A DNA stretch of 64,000 bases from Wolinella succinogenes DSM 1740. GTDB taxonomy: Bacteria; Campylobacterota; Campylobacteria; Campylobacterales; Helicobacteraceae. The position numbers were made by a program, and so were the translations under genes. The stretch spans positions 568,001 to 632,000 of the forward strand of contig NC_005090.1 of NCBI RefSeq assembly GCF_000196135.1, given 5' to 3'. Below are positions 18,268-27,671 of this stretch, piece after piece. Each line of letters begins with the position of its first letter. Positions within the stretch are counted from its first letter, which is position 1. The notes below the pieces were generated by a model that was not told where the DNA came from, did not search any database, and saw nothing but the letters and a program-made list of their open reading frames with translations.

Positions 18268-19923
18268 TTAGTGAGAGATGGCACCTTCGGCTCCGATTCC
18301 AGTTTGTGAGCGGATAAACTGAGCCTTGTAGGCCTCCTTCTCCTCTTTGGCACTTTCGCTCTTATCGGTGATAGAGAAGAACCAAATCATAAAGAACGCC
18401 AAAGGCACGGTGAAGAAGGCGGGATAATCATAGGGGAAAATGGCCTCGGCGTGTCCCATCACTTTGACCCAAATAGAGGGGCTAAAGAGCACCATAAGAA
18501 GTGCGCTCACCAGACCGATGGAGCCGCCAATGACTGCTCCTCTTGTGGTGAGATTGCTCCAAAACATCGACATAAAGAGGACGGGGAAGTTTGCACTCGC
18601 TGCGATGGCAAACGCGAGACCGACCATGAAGGCGATATTCTGATTCTCAAAGGCGATTCCTAAGATGATGGATAGAATCCCCATCACCACGGTGGTGATC
18701 TTGGAAACTCTAATCTCGCTCTCTTCATCGGCCTTGCCCTTTTTGATGACATTAGAGTAGATGTCATGGGAGACCGCCGAGGCTCCTGCGAGCGTGAGAC
18801 CTGATACGACCGCTAGGATGGTCGCAAATGCCACGGCGGAGATGAAGCCTAGGAAAAGATTCCCGCCCACAGCGTGCGAGAGGTGGATGGCGGCCATGTT
18901 GCTTCCGCCGACAATCATCCCTGCGGCATCAAGATATTCGGGATTTTTGGAGATGAGGACAATCGCTCCAAAGCCGATGATAAAGGTGAGGATATAGAAA
19001 TATCCGATGAAACCAGTCGCATAAAAGACCGATTTTCTCGCCTCTTTGGCGTCTGAGACGGTGAAGAATCGCATGAGAATGTGGGGTAAACCCGCTGTTC
19101 CAAACATGAGCGCCATGCCAAGGGAGATCGCTGAGATAGGGTCGCTCACGAGTCCTCCGGGGCTCATGATTTTGAGTCCATCTTTGTGAACCTCGACGGC
19201 TTGAGAGAAGAGTCCTTCAAAGCTAAAGCCCGTGAGATAGAGCACGGAGAGTGACATGAAGGTGGCGCCTGAGAGGAGTAAAATCGCCTTGATGATCTGC
19301 ACCCATGTGGTGGCGAGCATTCCGCCGAAGGTGACATAGATGATCATGAGGATTCCCACTAAAACAACAGCGAGCTCATAGGAGAGACCAAAGAGGAGCT
19401 GGATGAGTTTGCCCGCCCCAACCATCTGTGCGATGAGGTAGAAAATGACCACACTGAGCGAGCCAATCGCTGAGAGTGTGCGGATGGGGAGCTGCTTGAG
19501 TCGATAGGAGGCCACATCAGCGAAAGTGAATTTGCCTAGATTGCGGAGCTGTTCGGCGATGAGGAAGAGGATGATAGGCCACCCCACAAGGAATCCAATG
19601 GAGTAGATGAGTCCATCAAAGCCCTTCATATAGACTAGCCCTGAGATTCCAAGGAAACTTGCCGCTGACATATAATCGCCCGCAATGGCAAGACCATTTT
19701 GAAAGCCTGTGATTCCTCCGCCAGCGGTATAGAAATCTTTGGCGCTTTTGGTGCGTTTAGCCGACCAGTAGGTGATGCCAAGCGTGGCGGCCACAAAGAG
19801 GAGAAACATCAGAATCGCGGAGTAGTTGATCGCGCTCTTTTGCACCTCGCCCTCAATCGTTCCTGCAGCGCTAAGAAAGGAGAGTGAACCTAGGAAAATA
19901 ATCAGAGACAAAGCTCTCCTCAT
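18268..19923 (-). CDS. actP: Cation/acetate symporter
   Basis: The SSS-family transporter has 551 residues and about 13 membrane helices after a cleavable-looking N-terminal segment. The family signature [20 protein letters not shown] and the early [20 protein letters not shown] are typical of ActP. It brings acetate and related short carboxylates in with Na+ or H+. It begins in a 4-base overlap with the DUF485 gene, which encodes its usual small partner. acs lies three genes downstream, which supports acetate as the substrate. Confidence 0.93.
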   Translation of the reverse strand: MRRALSLIIFLGSLSFLSAAGTIEGEVQKSAINYSAILMFLLFVAATLGITYWSAKRTKSAKDFYTAGGGITGFQNGLAIAGDYMSAASFLGISGLVYMKGFDGLIYSIGFLVGWPIILFLIAEQLRNLGKFTFADVASYRLKQLPIRTLSAIGSLSVVIFYLIAQMVGAGKLIQLLFGLSYELAVVLVGILMIIYVTFGGMLATTWVQIIKAILLLSGATFMSLSVLYLTGFSFEGLFSQAVEVHKDGLKIMSPGGLVSDPISAISLGMALMFGTAGLPHILMRFFTVSDAKEARKSVFYATGFIGYFYILTFIIGFGAIVLISKNPEYLDAAGMIVGGSNMAAIHLSHAVGGNLFLGFISAVAFATILAVVSGLTLAGASAVSHDIYSNVIKKGKADEESEIRVSKITTVVMGILSIILGIAFENQNIAFMVGLAFAIAASANFPVLFMSMFWSNLTTRGAVIGGSIGLVSALLMVLFSPSIWVKVMGHAEAIFPYDYPAFFTVPLAFFMIWFFSITDKSESAKEEKEAYKAQFIRSQTGIGAEGAISH

Positions 19924-20234
19924 GCATGACTCCTTGCGTCTTCTTTGATGGCTTTGGTGAGATCGTCAAATTCGGTGTTGGCTCTTTTGACATAGATGCC
20001 TGTCACGATGAAGGCAAAGAAGATGATTCCAAGCCCCACAGGAATCCCAAGCGTCATCACGCCCTCTCCAAGAGGCATCCCCAAAAAGGCGGGCGCGAAA
20101 GCGATGAGCAAAATAAAGCCATAATAGACGATGAGAGTGAGCATGGAGAGTCGCCATGCCAAAGCAGAACGCCTAGAGACCAAATCCTTAAAATGAGGAT
20201 TGGAGAGAATCTTCTCTTGGAGGTTGTGTTCCAT
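19920..20234 (-). CDS. DUF485 small membrane protein, symporter partner
   Basis: The protein has 104 residues with two membrane helices ([20 protein letters not shown] and the segment around [17 protein letters not shown]). The start of the mature part shows the DUF485 pattern [19 protein letters not shown]485 proteins (YjcH in Escherichia coli) are encoded directly before actP and are thought to support the symporter. The ATGA overlap with actP fits that role. A promoter region with paired GCTAYG repeats precedes the gene. Confidence 0.88.
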   Translation of the reverse strand: MEHNLQEKILSNPHFKDLVSRRSALAWRLSMLTLIVYYGFILLIAFAPAFLGMPLGEGVMTLGIPVGLGIIFFAFIVTGIYVKRANTEFDDLTKAIKEDARSHA

Positions 20235-20414
20235 CGGTTTCTCCTTGTGTGCTTAATATCCTAAAGCGTAACCCCTTTAGTCTTGTTAAGTGTAAGGTAG
20301 AAACATAGCAAAAGCGTAGCAAAATGAGAATCGGAAGTTTTTCGAGCGCACTCGCTCAAAAGTGTTTCAATTAGTAGCGCCCCTCCTCCCTTTTAGGGGA
20401 GGCGCAGGCGGGGG
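20235..20414 (-). promoter_or_regulatory. Intergenic region upstream of the DUF485-actP genes with paired 11-bp-spaced repeats
   Basis: On the plus strand CATAGC (20304-20309) and CGTAGC (20315-20320) are spaced 11 bases apart and followed by ATGAGAA. Read towards the gene this is GCTACG-N5-GCTATG, followed after 9 bases by TACACT as a possible -10. The pair thus stands where a -35 would be. The same arrangement precedes the other symporter pair (22495-22511). Near 20371-20402 a short CCTCCC/GGGAGG stem may end the upstream transcript. Confidence 0.6.
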
Positions 20415-22172
20415 TTAGCGGGGGATTCTGACTCTCTCCACGAGCTCTTGAATCTCTTTGGAGGGTTCAGGGGTGATTTTGGCAACCAACATGGCCACAG
20501 CGACATTGATGAGAGCCCCGATGGTTCCAAACCCTTGGGGGGAGATTCCAAAGATCCACCCTTGGGGAGTGTCGGGCAAAAGGTTGGTTCCGGGAATAAA
20601 GAAGAAACCTTTATAGACAAAGATATATAAAATGGTGATGAGCAATCCTGCGAGCATTCCAGCGATCGCTCCTTGTTTGTTCATCTTTTTGTAGAAGATT
20701 CCCATCATAAGCACAGGAAAGAGGCTAGATGCGGCCAAGCCAAAGGCAAGTGCGACCGTCTGGGCGGCAAATCCCGGAGGATTTAATCCCAAGTAGCCCG
20801 CTAGCAAGATGGCAAAGCTCATCGCGATTCGACCCGCAAGAAGCTCGTTTTTCTCGCTGATATTTTTCGCGATGATTCCCTTAAGGAGATCATGGGAGAT
20901 GGAAGAGGAGATCACCAAAAGAAGTCCTGCGGCGGTGGAGAGAGCCGCAGCGATGCCTCCAGCAGCGACAAGGGCAATCACCCAATTAGGGAGCTTGGCG
21001 ATCTCAGGATTGGCCAAAACCATGATATCGTTATTGACGGTGAGCTCATTTCCTTTCCATCCATAACCCTCGGCTGTGGGGGTGAAGGCTTTGTTTTTGT
21101 CATTATAAAATTGAATCTTTCCATCGCCATTTTTGTCGTTAAACTTTAAAAGCCCCGTGCTCTCCCAGTTTTTCATCCACTGAGGGCGGCTCTCGTGTTC
21201 GAGCGTCTGATTCTCTTTGATCTCTTTTCCTGTGTGGACGGTCTTGACTAGGTTATACATCGCCATCGCTCCAACGGCGGGGGCGGTGGTGTAGAGAATC
21301 GCGATAAAGATGAGCGCCCAGCCTGCGGATCGTCTAGCGTCTTTGACTCTTGGCACAGTGAAGAATCGCACGATGACATGGGGCAATCCCGCGGTGCCTA
21401 TCATGAGTGCCATGGTGAGCAAAAAGATGTTTAGGGTTCCAAAGCTAGCATTGGTGGTGTATTCGGCGAACCCTAGATCAACCACAAGCTCGTTAAGCTT
21501 GGTTAGCATATAGGTTCCACTGCCATCACTCAAAGTCGCCCCCAAGCCAATCTGAGGAAAAAACCAGCCCGTGAGCTGTAAGGAGATGAAGATGGCTGGA
21601 ACGGTGTAGGCGAAGATGAGCACCACATATTGGGCAATTTGGGTGTAGGTGATCCCCTTCATGCCGCCTAGAACGGTGTAGCTAAAGACCACCGTCATTC
21701 CCACGACCATTCCCCAAAAGAGGTCAAGTTCTAGGAATCGAGAGAAGGCCACCGCCACGCCTGTCATCTGTCCGACAATATAGGTGAGCGAGATCACCAA
21801 AAGAGAGATGACTGCGACAATTCTTGCAGCGGGAGAGTAGAATCGATCCCCGATAAAATCAGGAACGGTGAATTTGCCAAACTTCCTCAAATAGGGCGCC
21901 AAAAGAAGCGCTAGAAGGACATATCCGCCCGTCCAGCCCATAAGATAGGCCGATCCGCCATAGCCCATGAAGGCAATCAGACCCGCCATAGAGATGAAGG
22001 AGGCTGCGCTCATCCAATCTGCAGCCGTGGCCATCCCGTTGGCGATAGGGTGGATTCCCTTGCCCGCTACATAAAACTCACTCGCGCTCCCTGCCTTAGA
22101 CCATATCGCAATAGCGAAATAGAGGGCAAAAGAGGCTCCGACCACGAACCATATCGTTGTTTGTAGTTCCAT
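20415..22172 (-). CDS. Sodium/solute symporter, large subunit of the DUF4212-linked type
   Basis: The SSS-family protein has 585 residues and about 13 helices. The opening FYVAGKGIHPIANGMATAADWMSA motif region and the AALSTAAGLLLVISSSISHD segment are typical. Between helices it has an inserted hydrophilic loop (about residues 315-375, NDKNGDGKIQFYNDKNK) with an EF-hand-like DKNGDGKIQF, so Ca2+ may be bound there; this is unusual compared with ActP. It follows its small subunit by 11 bases. This two-component group is usually linked to acetate metabolism genes, as here, but its substrate is not proved. Confidence 0.88.
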   Translation of the reverse strand: MELQTTIWFVVGASFALYFAIAIWSKAGSASEFYVAGKGIHPIANGMATAADWMSAASFISMAGLIAFMGYGGSAYLMGWTGGYVLLALLLAPYLRKFGKFTVPDFIGDRFYSPAARIVAVISLLVISLTYIVGQMTGVAVAFSRFLELDLFWGMVVGMTVVFSYTVLGGMKGITYTQIAQYVVLIFAYTVPAIFISLQLTGWFFPQIGLGATLSDGSGTYMLTKLNELVVDLGFAEYTTNASFGTLNIFLLTMALMIGTAGLPHVIVRFFTVPRVKDARRSAGWALIFIAILYTTAPAVGAMAMYNLVKTVHTGKEIKENQTLEHESRPQWMKNWESTGLLKFNDKNGDGKIQFYNDKNKAFTPTAEGYGWKGNELTVNNDIMVLANPEIAKLPNWVIALVAAGGIAAALSTAAGLLLVISSSISHDLLKGIIAKNISEKNELLAGRIAMSFAILLAGYLGLNPPGFAAQTVALAFGLAASSLFPVLMMGIFYKKMNKQGAIAGMLAGLLITILYIFVYKGFFFIPGTNLLPDTPQGWIFGISPQGFGTIGALINVAVAMLVAKITPEPSKEIQELVERVRIPR

Positions 22173-22183
22173 TCTCTCCTCCT

Positions 22184-22450
22184 CTATCTTTCGTGAACAT
22201 CAAATTCAATGTCGATTCGATTCATCTTCCATGTGTAAAAGAAGATGATGGCAATAAAGGCGTAGATCGAGCCTTGTTGGGCAAACCAGAATCCAAGCGG
22301 ATATCCCCCTAAATGGAGATGGTTTAAAAGATCGACCAGTAAAATCCCAAAGCCAAAAGAGACAACAAACCAAATCACAAGGCAAGTGATAAGGAGTCTG
22401 ATGTTGGCTTGCCAATAGGCTTTCATTTTCTCACTTGGCTCCATGGCCAC
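22184..22450 (-). CDS. DUF4212 small subunit of sodium/solute symporter
   Basis: The protein has 88 residues and two helices (LLITCLVIWFVVSFGFGILL, YAFIAIIFFYTWKM). The pattern AYWQANIRLL before helix one and NRIDIEFDVHE at the C-terminus are the family's hallmarks. Such proteins are always encoded next to a matching symporter, here 11 bases downstream. It is the first gene of the seven-gene acetate module and has a promoter region with paired repeats. Confidence 0.9.
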   Translation of the reverse strand: MAMEPSEKMKAYWQANIRLLITCLVIWFVVSFGFGILLVDLLNHLHLGGYPLGFWFAQQGSIYAFIAIIFFYTWKMNRIDIEFDVHER

Positions 22451-22652
22451 TCCTTGCAGTTAGATTCTGTAACAGCCTCATGGTATAAAGGAAGCGTAGC
22501 AGTATCGTAGCGATGAGAAAAAAATAGAGGACAAGGGAGATTTCCGACTCTATTAGTTACTTTTAGTAACAAAATTATGGAATCTATAGAGTTTGAAGTT
22601 TTATATTGAGATGGATTGGCTGATTATAGGGAGACTATCGTGTAGAAAAGTA
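22451..22652 (-). promoter_or_regulatory. Promoter region of the acetate module with paired 11-bp-spaced repeats
   Basis: CGTAGC at 22495-22500 and 22506-22511 (plus strand) repeat with an 11-base period and are followed by GATGAGAA. Towards the gene they read GCTACG-N5-GCTACG and lie 7 bases before TATACC, a possible -10, so they replace a normal -35. Further out, GTTACT-TTT-AGTAAC (22556-22570) is a perfect inverted repeat, either a second operator or the end of the plsC transcript. Confidence 0.6.
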
Positions 22653-23342
22653 TCAAATAGAGAGCGAGAGAAGCTCCTCTTTGTAGCGTTGTTGCATCTC
22701 CTCTCTCATCTCCTCATACCATGAAGGGGAGGAGAGGGGTGATCTAGTGGGCAGAGCGATAAAGCGTGCCTTGCCACCTCCCACACTAAGCTTGGCTAGG
22801 TCAAAGATAGAGCGCGTTCCCACCACCACGATGGGCTGGATGGGAAGATGGAACTTTTCAGCGAGCACCTTAGCACCACTTTTAAAAGGTAAAAAACGCT
22901 CGCCCCCTTTGCTTCTTGTCCCCTCGGGGAAGATCGCAAGGACTCGATTCTTCTCTAGGCGCTCTTTAGTCTCTTTGAGAAGAAAAAGTAGTCCCTTTTT
23001 GTCCTCTCTATTGATGAGAATCATCCGCGGGGCTTTGAGGGCATGACCATAAAGCGGGGTTTTCCCAAGCTCTTTTTTGGCGATCCAACAGAGGTCTTTG
23101 GGGTGAATCGCCTCCATGAAAATCACATCAAGGAAGCTTTGGTGGTTGAGCATGATCATTTTAGCGCTTGGGTCAAGCTCTCCTACGAGATCCACCCTAA
23201 GCCCAAGGAATCGGACAAAGAGCTTGGCGCAAGCTTGACGTATGGCGCGCCCCTTGGCGGGACGGAGGTAGAGGAGAGCAATCATAAAGGGAATCACCAA
23301 AAGGATGAAGGCAAATGCGAGCAACCCTCTAATTTTTTTCAA
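22653..23342 (-). CDS. plsC: 1-acyl-sn-glycerol-3-phosphate acyltransferase
   Basis: PlsC acylates lysophosphatidate to phosphatidate at the inner membrane. The 229-residue protein starts with a membrane helix (LLAFAFILLVIPFMIALLYL). The catalytic HX4D box is NHQSFLD (His67, Asp72), and the substrate-binding box is FPEGTRS. The 5' end overlaps the SH3 protein gene by 14 bases. It is the last gene of the ctpA-pur run. It provides phosphatidate for the phospholipid genes pssA and psd-like found elsewhere in this window. Confidence 0.93.
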   Translation of the reverse strand: MKKIRGLLAFAFILLVIPFMIALLYLRPAKGRAIRQACAKLFVRFLGLRVDLVGELDPSAKMIMLNHQSFLDVIFMEAIHPKDLCWIAKKELGKTPLYGHALKAPRMILINREDKKGLLFLLKETKERLEKNRVLAIFPEGTRSKGGERFLPFKSGAKVLAEKFHLPIQPIVVVGTRSIFDLAKLSVGGGKARFIALPTRSPLSSPSWYEEMREEMQQRYKEELLSLSI

Positions 23343-24501
23343 CCTCTTCCTTTCTCACCCAACCGATCTTCTCATCTTCAGAGATGATTTTAAAGTAGCC
23401 GTTGTGTTCACTGAGGATTTCGATTTTGAGTCGAGACTCAGGACGCAAAATCACCGTGGAGTTGTAAGTGGGAAGAATCCTTACTTCGGCTTCGGGCTTG
23501 AGGTAGCCCTCGTCTTTAGCGGAGAGGGAGTAGATCCCATAGCCTAGCAGGGCAAAGGCGATGAGCAAGAAGAGAATATGGCGACGATAGAGGTAGAGCC
23601 CCGCAAAAAGAAGAATCCCCATACCCAAAAGGGAGAGCTCAAAAATGCGCAGATTGTTTTTAGGCTTGATGTCGCTTTGGGTGCTCACCTTCTCATCCAC
23701 AGCAATGTTGGGAAGGGAGAGGCGGCGGTATTGATAGTCGCTAGAGGCAAAATAGTCAAATTCAATGCTCTCCTCGCTCTTGGGCAAAATCACATAATAG
23801 ATCATGGAGGAGAGTTGGGGGGAGAAGCTGGAGCTCTCCACTCCCTGTTTTTTGTAATAAGGAAGTGAGAAGTCCTCTAAATTGGAGTTTTCAGCTTCAA
23901 TTCGAAAGACGGCGAGGTTGTTTTCGTTGTCATAGCTAGTGATTTTATAGTCGGTGATTCTCAGCTCTTTGGCGATGACTTTGGAGAAGAGGGCGTTACG
24001 GTCAAGCACGATAGCCTTGCCGCTCCGACCTTCGGATTCGTCGCTATCAGTGTAGCCATTCACCTCGGCACTCACCCGAATTTTAGGGATAGTGAAGCTC
24101 TGGGCTTGGATTTTGAAATAGAAGGTGTTGCTAAAAGAACCATCCGCCTCTTTTTTCCAAGGAGAGTTGGGGTTGAGCACGCCCACGCTCCCGTCTCCAC
24201 CAAGGAAGTCCGTTTTGAGGGATTGGAGGTTTGCAAGCACCAAAAGGCGGTAGGTGGCATGGACAATCTCACGCTGGTAGAGGGTGCGCGTGGGGAAGTC
24301 CATCATATTAAGATAGACGCTTTTGGGGCGTTGAAACACCAAGGGAGGTTCGCTGGGCTCAACTTCTTCGCTTTTGGGCGTAGAGGGACTCTCACTAGGG
24401 GAGAGTGCTGAGGGGGATTGAGTGGGAAAAAGCATGGGCTCTTCCGCCCATCCTATCACTCCCACAAGGAGTGATAGGGCAAAAAAGAGTGGTTTTAGCA
24501 A
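23329..24501 (-). CDS. Membrane-anchored periplasmic protein with C-terminal SH3 domain
   Basis: The protein has 390 residues and no precise family name that I can give. A signal peptide (1-20) is followed by a Ser/Pro/Glu-rich linker (about 28-58) and an extracytoplasmic beta-rich part of about 230 residues. One or two helices follow (LLGMGILLFAGLYLY, ILFLLIAFALLGYGIYSL). The end is a bacterial SH3-type domain (about 330-388: YLKPEAEVRILPTYNSTVIL, GYFKIISEDEKIGWV). The large middle part resembles BatD-like oxygen-tolerance proteins in layout. Gene order with purQ (7-base overlap) and plsC gives no clue to its function. Confidence 0.7.
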   Translation of the reverse strand: MLKPLFFALSLLVGVIGWAEEPMLFPTQSPSALSPSESPSTPKSEEVEPSEPPLVFQRPKSVYLNMMDFPTRTLYQREIVHATYRLLVLANLQSLKTDFLGGDGSVGVLNPNSPWKKEADGSFSNTFYFKIQAQSFTIPKIRVSAEVNGYTDSDESEGRSGKAIVLDRNALFSKVIAKELRITDYKITSYDNENNLAVFRIEAENSNLEDFSLPYYKKQGVESSSFSPQLSSMIYYVILPKSEESIEFDYFASSDYQYRRLSLPNIAVDEKVSTQSDIKPKNNLRIFELSLLGMGILLFAGLYLYRRHILFLLIAFALLGYGIYSLSAKDEGYLKPEAEVRILPTYNSTVILRPESRLKIEILSEHNGYFKIISEDEKIGWVRKEEVEKN

Positions 24502-25151
24502 GCCAAGCCTCGAAGCATCCTAGCTCCATCCACGCTTCCAAGGAGGGGCTCCATGGCGCGCTCAGGATGAGGCATGAGTCCAAAGACGCTTTTCTCTTTG
24601 TTGCAAACTCCTGCAATGGATTCGATGGAGCCATTGGGGTTTTCGCCTTGGTAGGTGAGGAGAATCTGATCATTCTCTTTGAGCTCTTCTAATCCCTTCG
24701 CATCAATAAAGTAATTTCCATCGGCGTGCGCGATAGGGATATTGAGCGTCTCACTCACTGCGTATTCTCGAAGGAAGGGGTTGTTGTTCGAGACTACGGC
24801 AAGTTTTTGGAATTTGGAGACAAAGTGAAGATTTTCATTTCGTCTAAGAGCGCCGGGCAAGAGACCTGATTCCACAAGAATTTGGAAGCCATTGCAGATT
24901 CCAAGCACCTTGCCTCCCTCTTTGGCGTAGCGAATGACGGCTTGCATGATGGGAGAGAATCGAGCGATTGCCCCGCTTCTTAGGTAATCCCCATAGCTAA
25001 AGCCACCAGGAATCACCACGAGGTGCGTCCCTTTGGGGAGCTCCTTTTCTTGGTGCCAGACTAGGTGAGATTCCACGCCAAGGAGCTTGAAGCTGTGAAG
25101 CATATCAAATTCGCAGTTGGTTCCAGGGAATCGAAGAACGGCGATGCTCAT
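24495..25151 (-). CDS. purQ: Phosphoribosylformylglycinamidine synthase subunit I (glutaminase)
   Basis: PurQ supplies ammonia from glutamine for FGAM synthesis in purine biosynthesis. The 218-residue protein is a class I glutamine amidotransferase: nucleophile in GICNGFQIL, oxyanion region VIPGGFSYGDY, and the His/Glu pair in MPHPERAMEP. It works in a complex with PurS (overlapping gene upstream) and with PurL, which is not in this window. This three-subunit form is the Bacillus type, as usual for Campylobacterota. Confidence 0.96.
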   Translation of the reverse strand: MSIAVLRFPGTNCEFDMLHSFKLLGVESHLVWHQEKELPKGTHLVVIPGGFSYGDYLRSGAIARFSPIMQAVIRYAKEGGKVLGICNGFQILVESGLLPGALRRNENLHFVSKFQKLAVVSNNNPFLREYAVSETLNIPIAHADGNYFIDAKGLEELKENDQILLTYQGENPNGSIESIAGVCNKEKSVFGLMPHPERAMEPLLGSVDGARMLRGLAC

Positions 25152-25390
25152 GGAAGAAGCTCGATTTGGTAGTTTTCAATGACGGTGTTGGCTAGGAGTG
25201 TCTCGCACATTTGCGTGACCGACTCTTTGGCTTTAATCGCGTCACTCTCAGCGAGTTTGAGGGTGATGATTTTGCCTACAACGGTCTCTTGAATACCCTC
25301 AAAGCCAAGCACCTCAAGGGCGTGGCCGATGGCTTTGGCTTGGGGGTCGAGGACTCCGGGTTTGAGCGAAACGGTGATTTTGGCAGTCAT
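25148..25390 (-). CDS. purS: Phosphoribosylformylglycinamidine synthase subunit PurS
   Basis: The protein has 80 residues of the normal PurS length and pattern (ITVSLKPGVLDPQAKAIGHAL, the last part AKESVTQMCETLLANTVIENYQI is cut here for length). It bridges PurQ and PurL in the FGAM synthase complex. It sits between purC (16 bases) and purQ (4-base overlap). Confidence 0.94.
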   Translation of the reverse strand: MTAKITVSLKPGVLDPQAKAIGHALEVLGFEGIQETVVGKIITLKLAESDAIKAKESVTQMCETLLANTVIENYQIELLP

Positions 25391-25406
25391 GGGATTCCTT
25401 GGGGGA

Positions 25407-26117
25407 TTAGTTTAGGATTCGTCTTAGGACTTCTTCATACGCCATCTTGACATTTCCAAGATCTTGCCTGAAGCGGTCTTTATCTAGCTTTTCATTGGTC
25501 TTTTTGTCCCAAAATCGGCAGCTATCAGGGCTGATCTCATCGGCTAGCAAGATGTTGCCTTCGATATCTTTTCCAAATTCGAGTTTGAAATCGACGAGGT
25601 TAAGTCCCTTGCTATCAAAAAAGGAGCGAAGAATCTCGTTGATCTCTCTAGCGGTCTCTTTGAGGAATTCAAGCTCCTCTTGGCTGTTGACGCACTTGAG
25701 CAAAATTGCGTGTTCATCGTTCATGATAGGGTCACCAAGGGCGTCATCTTTATAGTAGAACTCCACGAGGCTAAAAGGGAGGACGCTTCCTTCTTTGATT
25801 CCAAGGCGTTTACTGAGAGAGCCCGTAGCAATATTTCGAGTCACCACCTCAATAGGGATGATGCTGACACGCTTGCATAGCATATTTTTTTCATCAAGCT
25901 GTTTGATGAAATGTGTTTTGATTCCCTCAGCCTCTAGCAGCTTGAAGATCTCGGTGCTAATTTGGCAGTTGAGTGCCCCCTTTCCTGCTTCGTTTCCTTT
26001 TTTCTCGGCGTTAAAGGCGGTGAGGTCATCTTTGAACTCAGCGACCACCTGATCAGGGTGAGAGGTATTGTAGAGTTTCTTGCCTTTTCCTTCGTAAATC
26101 ATTGACGCTTTTTCCAT
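25407..26117 (-). CDS. purC: SAICAR synthetase
   Basis: PurC joins CAIR and aspartate using ATP in purine synthesis. From the ATG at 26117 the protein has 236 residues. It starts [18 protein letters not shown], the typical family beginning; an upstream in-frame start inside the ctpA tail would add 19 residues and is unlikely. Signature segments are KGAGKG-like [27 protein letters not shown], and LVDFKLEFG followed by [12 protein letters not shown]. It follows ctpA by 26 bases and is followed by purS and purQ. Confidence 0.95.
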   Translation of the reverse strand: MEKASMIYEGKGKKLYNTSHPDQVVAEFKDDLTAFNAEKKGNEAGKGALNCQISTEIFKLLEAEGIKTHFIKQLDEKNMLCKRVSIIPIEVVTRNIATGSLSKRLGIKEGSVLPFSLVEFYYKDDALGDPIMNDEHAILLKCVNSQEELEFLKETAREINEILRSFFDSKGLNLVDFKLEFGKDIEGNILLADEISPDSCRFWDKKTNEKLDKDRFRQDLGNVKMAYEEVLRRILN

Positions 26118-26143
26118 GTTCGTTTTGGCTCCTTGTGAGGGGG

Positions 26144-27463
26144 TTATTTTTTGGCGGGATTGATGATGCTCCATGTTTTGAGGGCATCCATGGCGCTTTT
26201 GAGCTGAATATCATTCCAGAGATTCTCTTCGCTGATGACACTTTTGTTGTCCTCATCGCTTTTGACCTCTTTCTTGACCTCTTTCTTGTCGCCAATCTTT
26301 TCTAGTTCATTCTCCAGGTGTTGTTTGAGCTCTGATTCTTTGATACTGAAATCATCCTTTTTCTCTCGAGGGGCGACACCTGGGTGGACGATGAGATCAG
26401 GGGTGATTCCAAGGGCTTGGATCGTGCGTCCACTGGGGAGGTAGTATCGAGCGATGGTGAGCCGCAACCCTTCGTTTTTATCCAAGGGGAGCACCACCTG
26501 AACGCTTCCTTTTCCAAAGGTGTTTTCGCCGACTAGAATCGCTCGCTTATGATCTTGCAGGGCGCCCGCGACAATCTCGCTTGCACTTGCACTTCCATTG
26601 TTGATGAGCACGGCTAGGGGAATCTGCGCAAAGGGGCTATTTTTGCTTGCCTTAAACTCTGCGTCTTCGCTAGAGATTCGACCTTTTTGGGAGACGATCA
26701 CCCCTTCGTTGATGAAAAGGTCGGTGAGCTCAACCGCTTGGTTAAGAAGCCCGCCGGGGTTGTTTCTGAGGTCAAGCACCACGCCCTTAGCCCAAGAGGC
26801 TTTCTTGAGCTCCTCGGCGACTCGCTTGCCTACTTTTTTGTCAAAAGAGGTGACGCGAACATAGAGCATTTCGCTATTCTCGATTCGCTTAGCATAGACA
26901 GATTCCACTTTGATCACATCTCGGATGATATCCACAACAAAGGGTTTGGGCTCATTTTTGCGCACAATGGTGAGCTTCACCTTCGTCTTGGGTTTGCCCC
27001 GCATGAGATTGATGGCGTCATCAATGGTCATGTTGAGGGTGCTCTTGTCGTCAATCTTTAGGATAATATCCCCGCTTTTAAGACCTGCCTTATCTCCTGG
27101 CGTGTCCTCGATGGGGGAGATGATGGTGAGCGCCCCATCCTTCATGCTAATAGTGATTCCAACACCGCCAAATTCTCCATCGGTCTGGACTTTGAGCTCC
27201 TCATATTTCTTCTCGTTTAGATAGGAGGAGTGAGCGTCTAGATTGGAGAGAAGGCCATCGATTGCCTTGTTGATGATCTCATTGATGGTCACCTCATCGA
27301 CATAATAGTTTTCAACGGTTCCAATCACCTTGCGGAGCTTGTTGTAAGCCTCAAGCCTCGATTGGCTCTCGCTGGGGCTTTGGGCGAAGCTAGAAGAGAA
27401 GAGAAGGGAGAGGGATAAAACGGTGGCGCCAAATCCGGTCAATGCGTATTTAGTCTTGCTCAT
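26144..27463 (-). CDS. ctpA: Carboxy-terminal processing protease
   Basis: The S41 family serine protease has 439 residues. A signal peptide (about 1-28) exports it to the periplasm. A PDZ domain lies at about 95-175 ([31 protein letters not shown]). The catalytic part holds LRNNPGGLL, then [15 protein letters not shown] with the active Ser, and the Lys in [11 protein letters not shown]. The C-terminus carries a long Glu/Lys-rich stretch (about 365-410). Such proteases trim the tails of envelope proteins and murein hydrolases. It is the first gene of the ctpA-purCSQ run. Confidence 0.93.
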   Translation of the reverse strand: MSKTKYALTGFGATVLSLSLLFSSSFAQSPSESQSRLEAYNKLRKVIGTVENYYVDEVTINEIINKAIDGLLSNLDAHSSYLNEKKYEELKVQTDGEFGGVGITISMKDGALTIISPIEDTPGDKAGLKSGDIILKIDDKSTLNMTIDDAINLMRGKPKTKVKLTIVRKNEPKPFVVDIIRDVIKVESVYAKRIENSEMLYVRVTSFDKKVGKRVAEELKKASWAKGVVLDLRNNPGGLLNQAVELTDLFINEGVIVSQKGRISSEDAEFKASKNSPFAQIPLAVLINNGSASASEIVAGALQDHKRAILVGENTFGKGSVQVVLPLDKNEGLRLTIARYYLPSGRTIQALGITPDLIVHPGVAPREKKDDFSIKESELKQHLENELEKIGDKKEVKKEVKSDEDNKSVISEENLWNDIQLKSAMDALKTWSIINPAKK

Positions 27464-27671
27464 TTCCTGCCTATGTTTTTGAATTTTTTGAAGCGTTTGG
27501 GCATCGCTTGAAAGGACGAAAATTTTGGGTGTAATGCTACCTAGTTTTGACTGAAACGGGGATAATAGGAAGCCTTTTAACCATTAGCCATAGAGCATGA
27601 CTAAACTTGACAATGATTGACTAAAGATATATAATGCCGATAGTTACAAATTTGAACCCAAGGAGAGCTTT
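27464..27671 (+). promoter_or_regulatory. clpB control region: consensus promoter with operator-like repeats
   Basis: TTGACA (27607-27612) and TATAAT (27630-27635) are separated by exactly 17 bases, a perfect sigma-70 promoter and unusually strong for this genome. An imperfect inverted repeat, TTAGCCAT-N5-ATGACTAA (27584-27604, one mismatch), abuts the -35. TTGACTAAAG (27618-27627) repeats its right arm inside the spacer, and TTGACTG occurs again near 27547. Such a strong promoter should be held down by a repressor, and these repeats are its candidate sites. No CIRCE element is seen. Confidence 0.65.
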
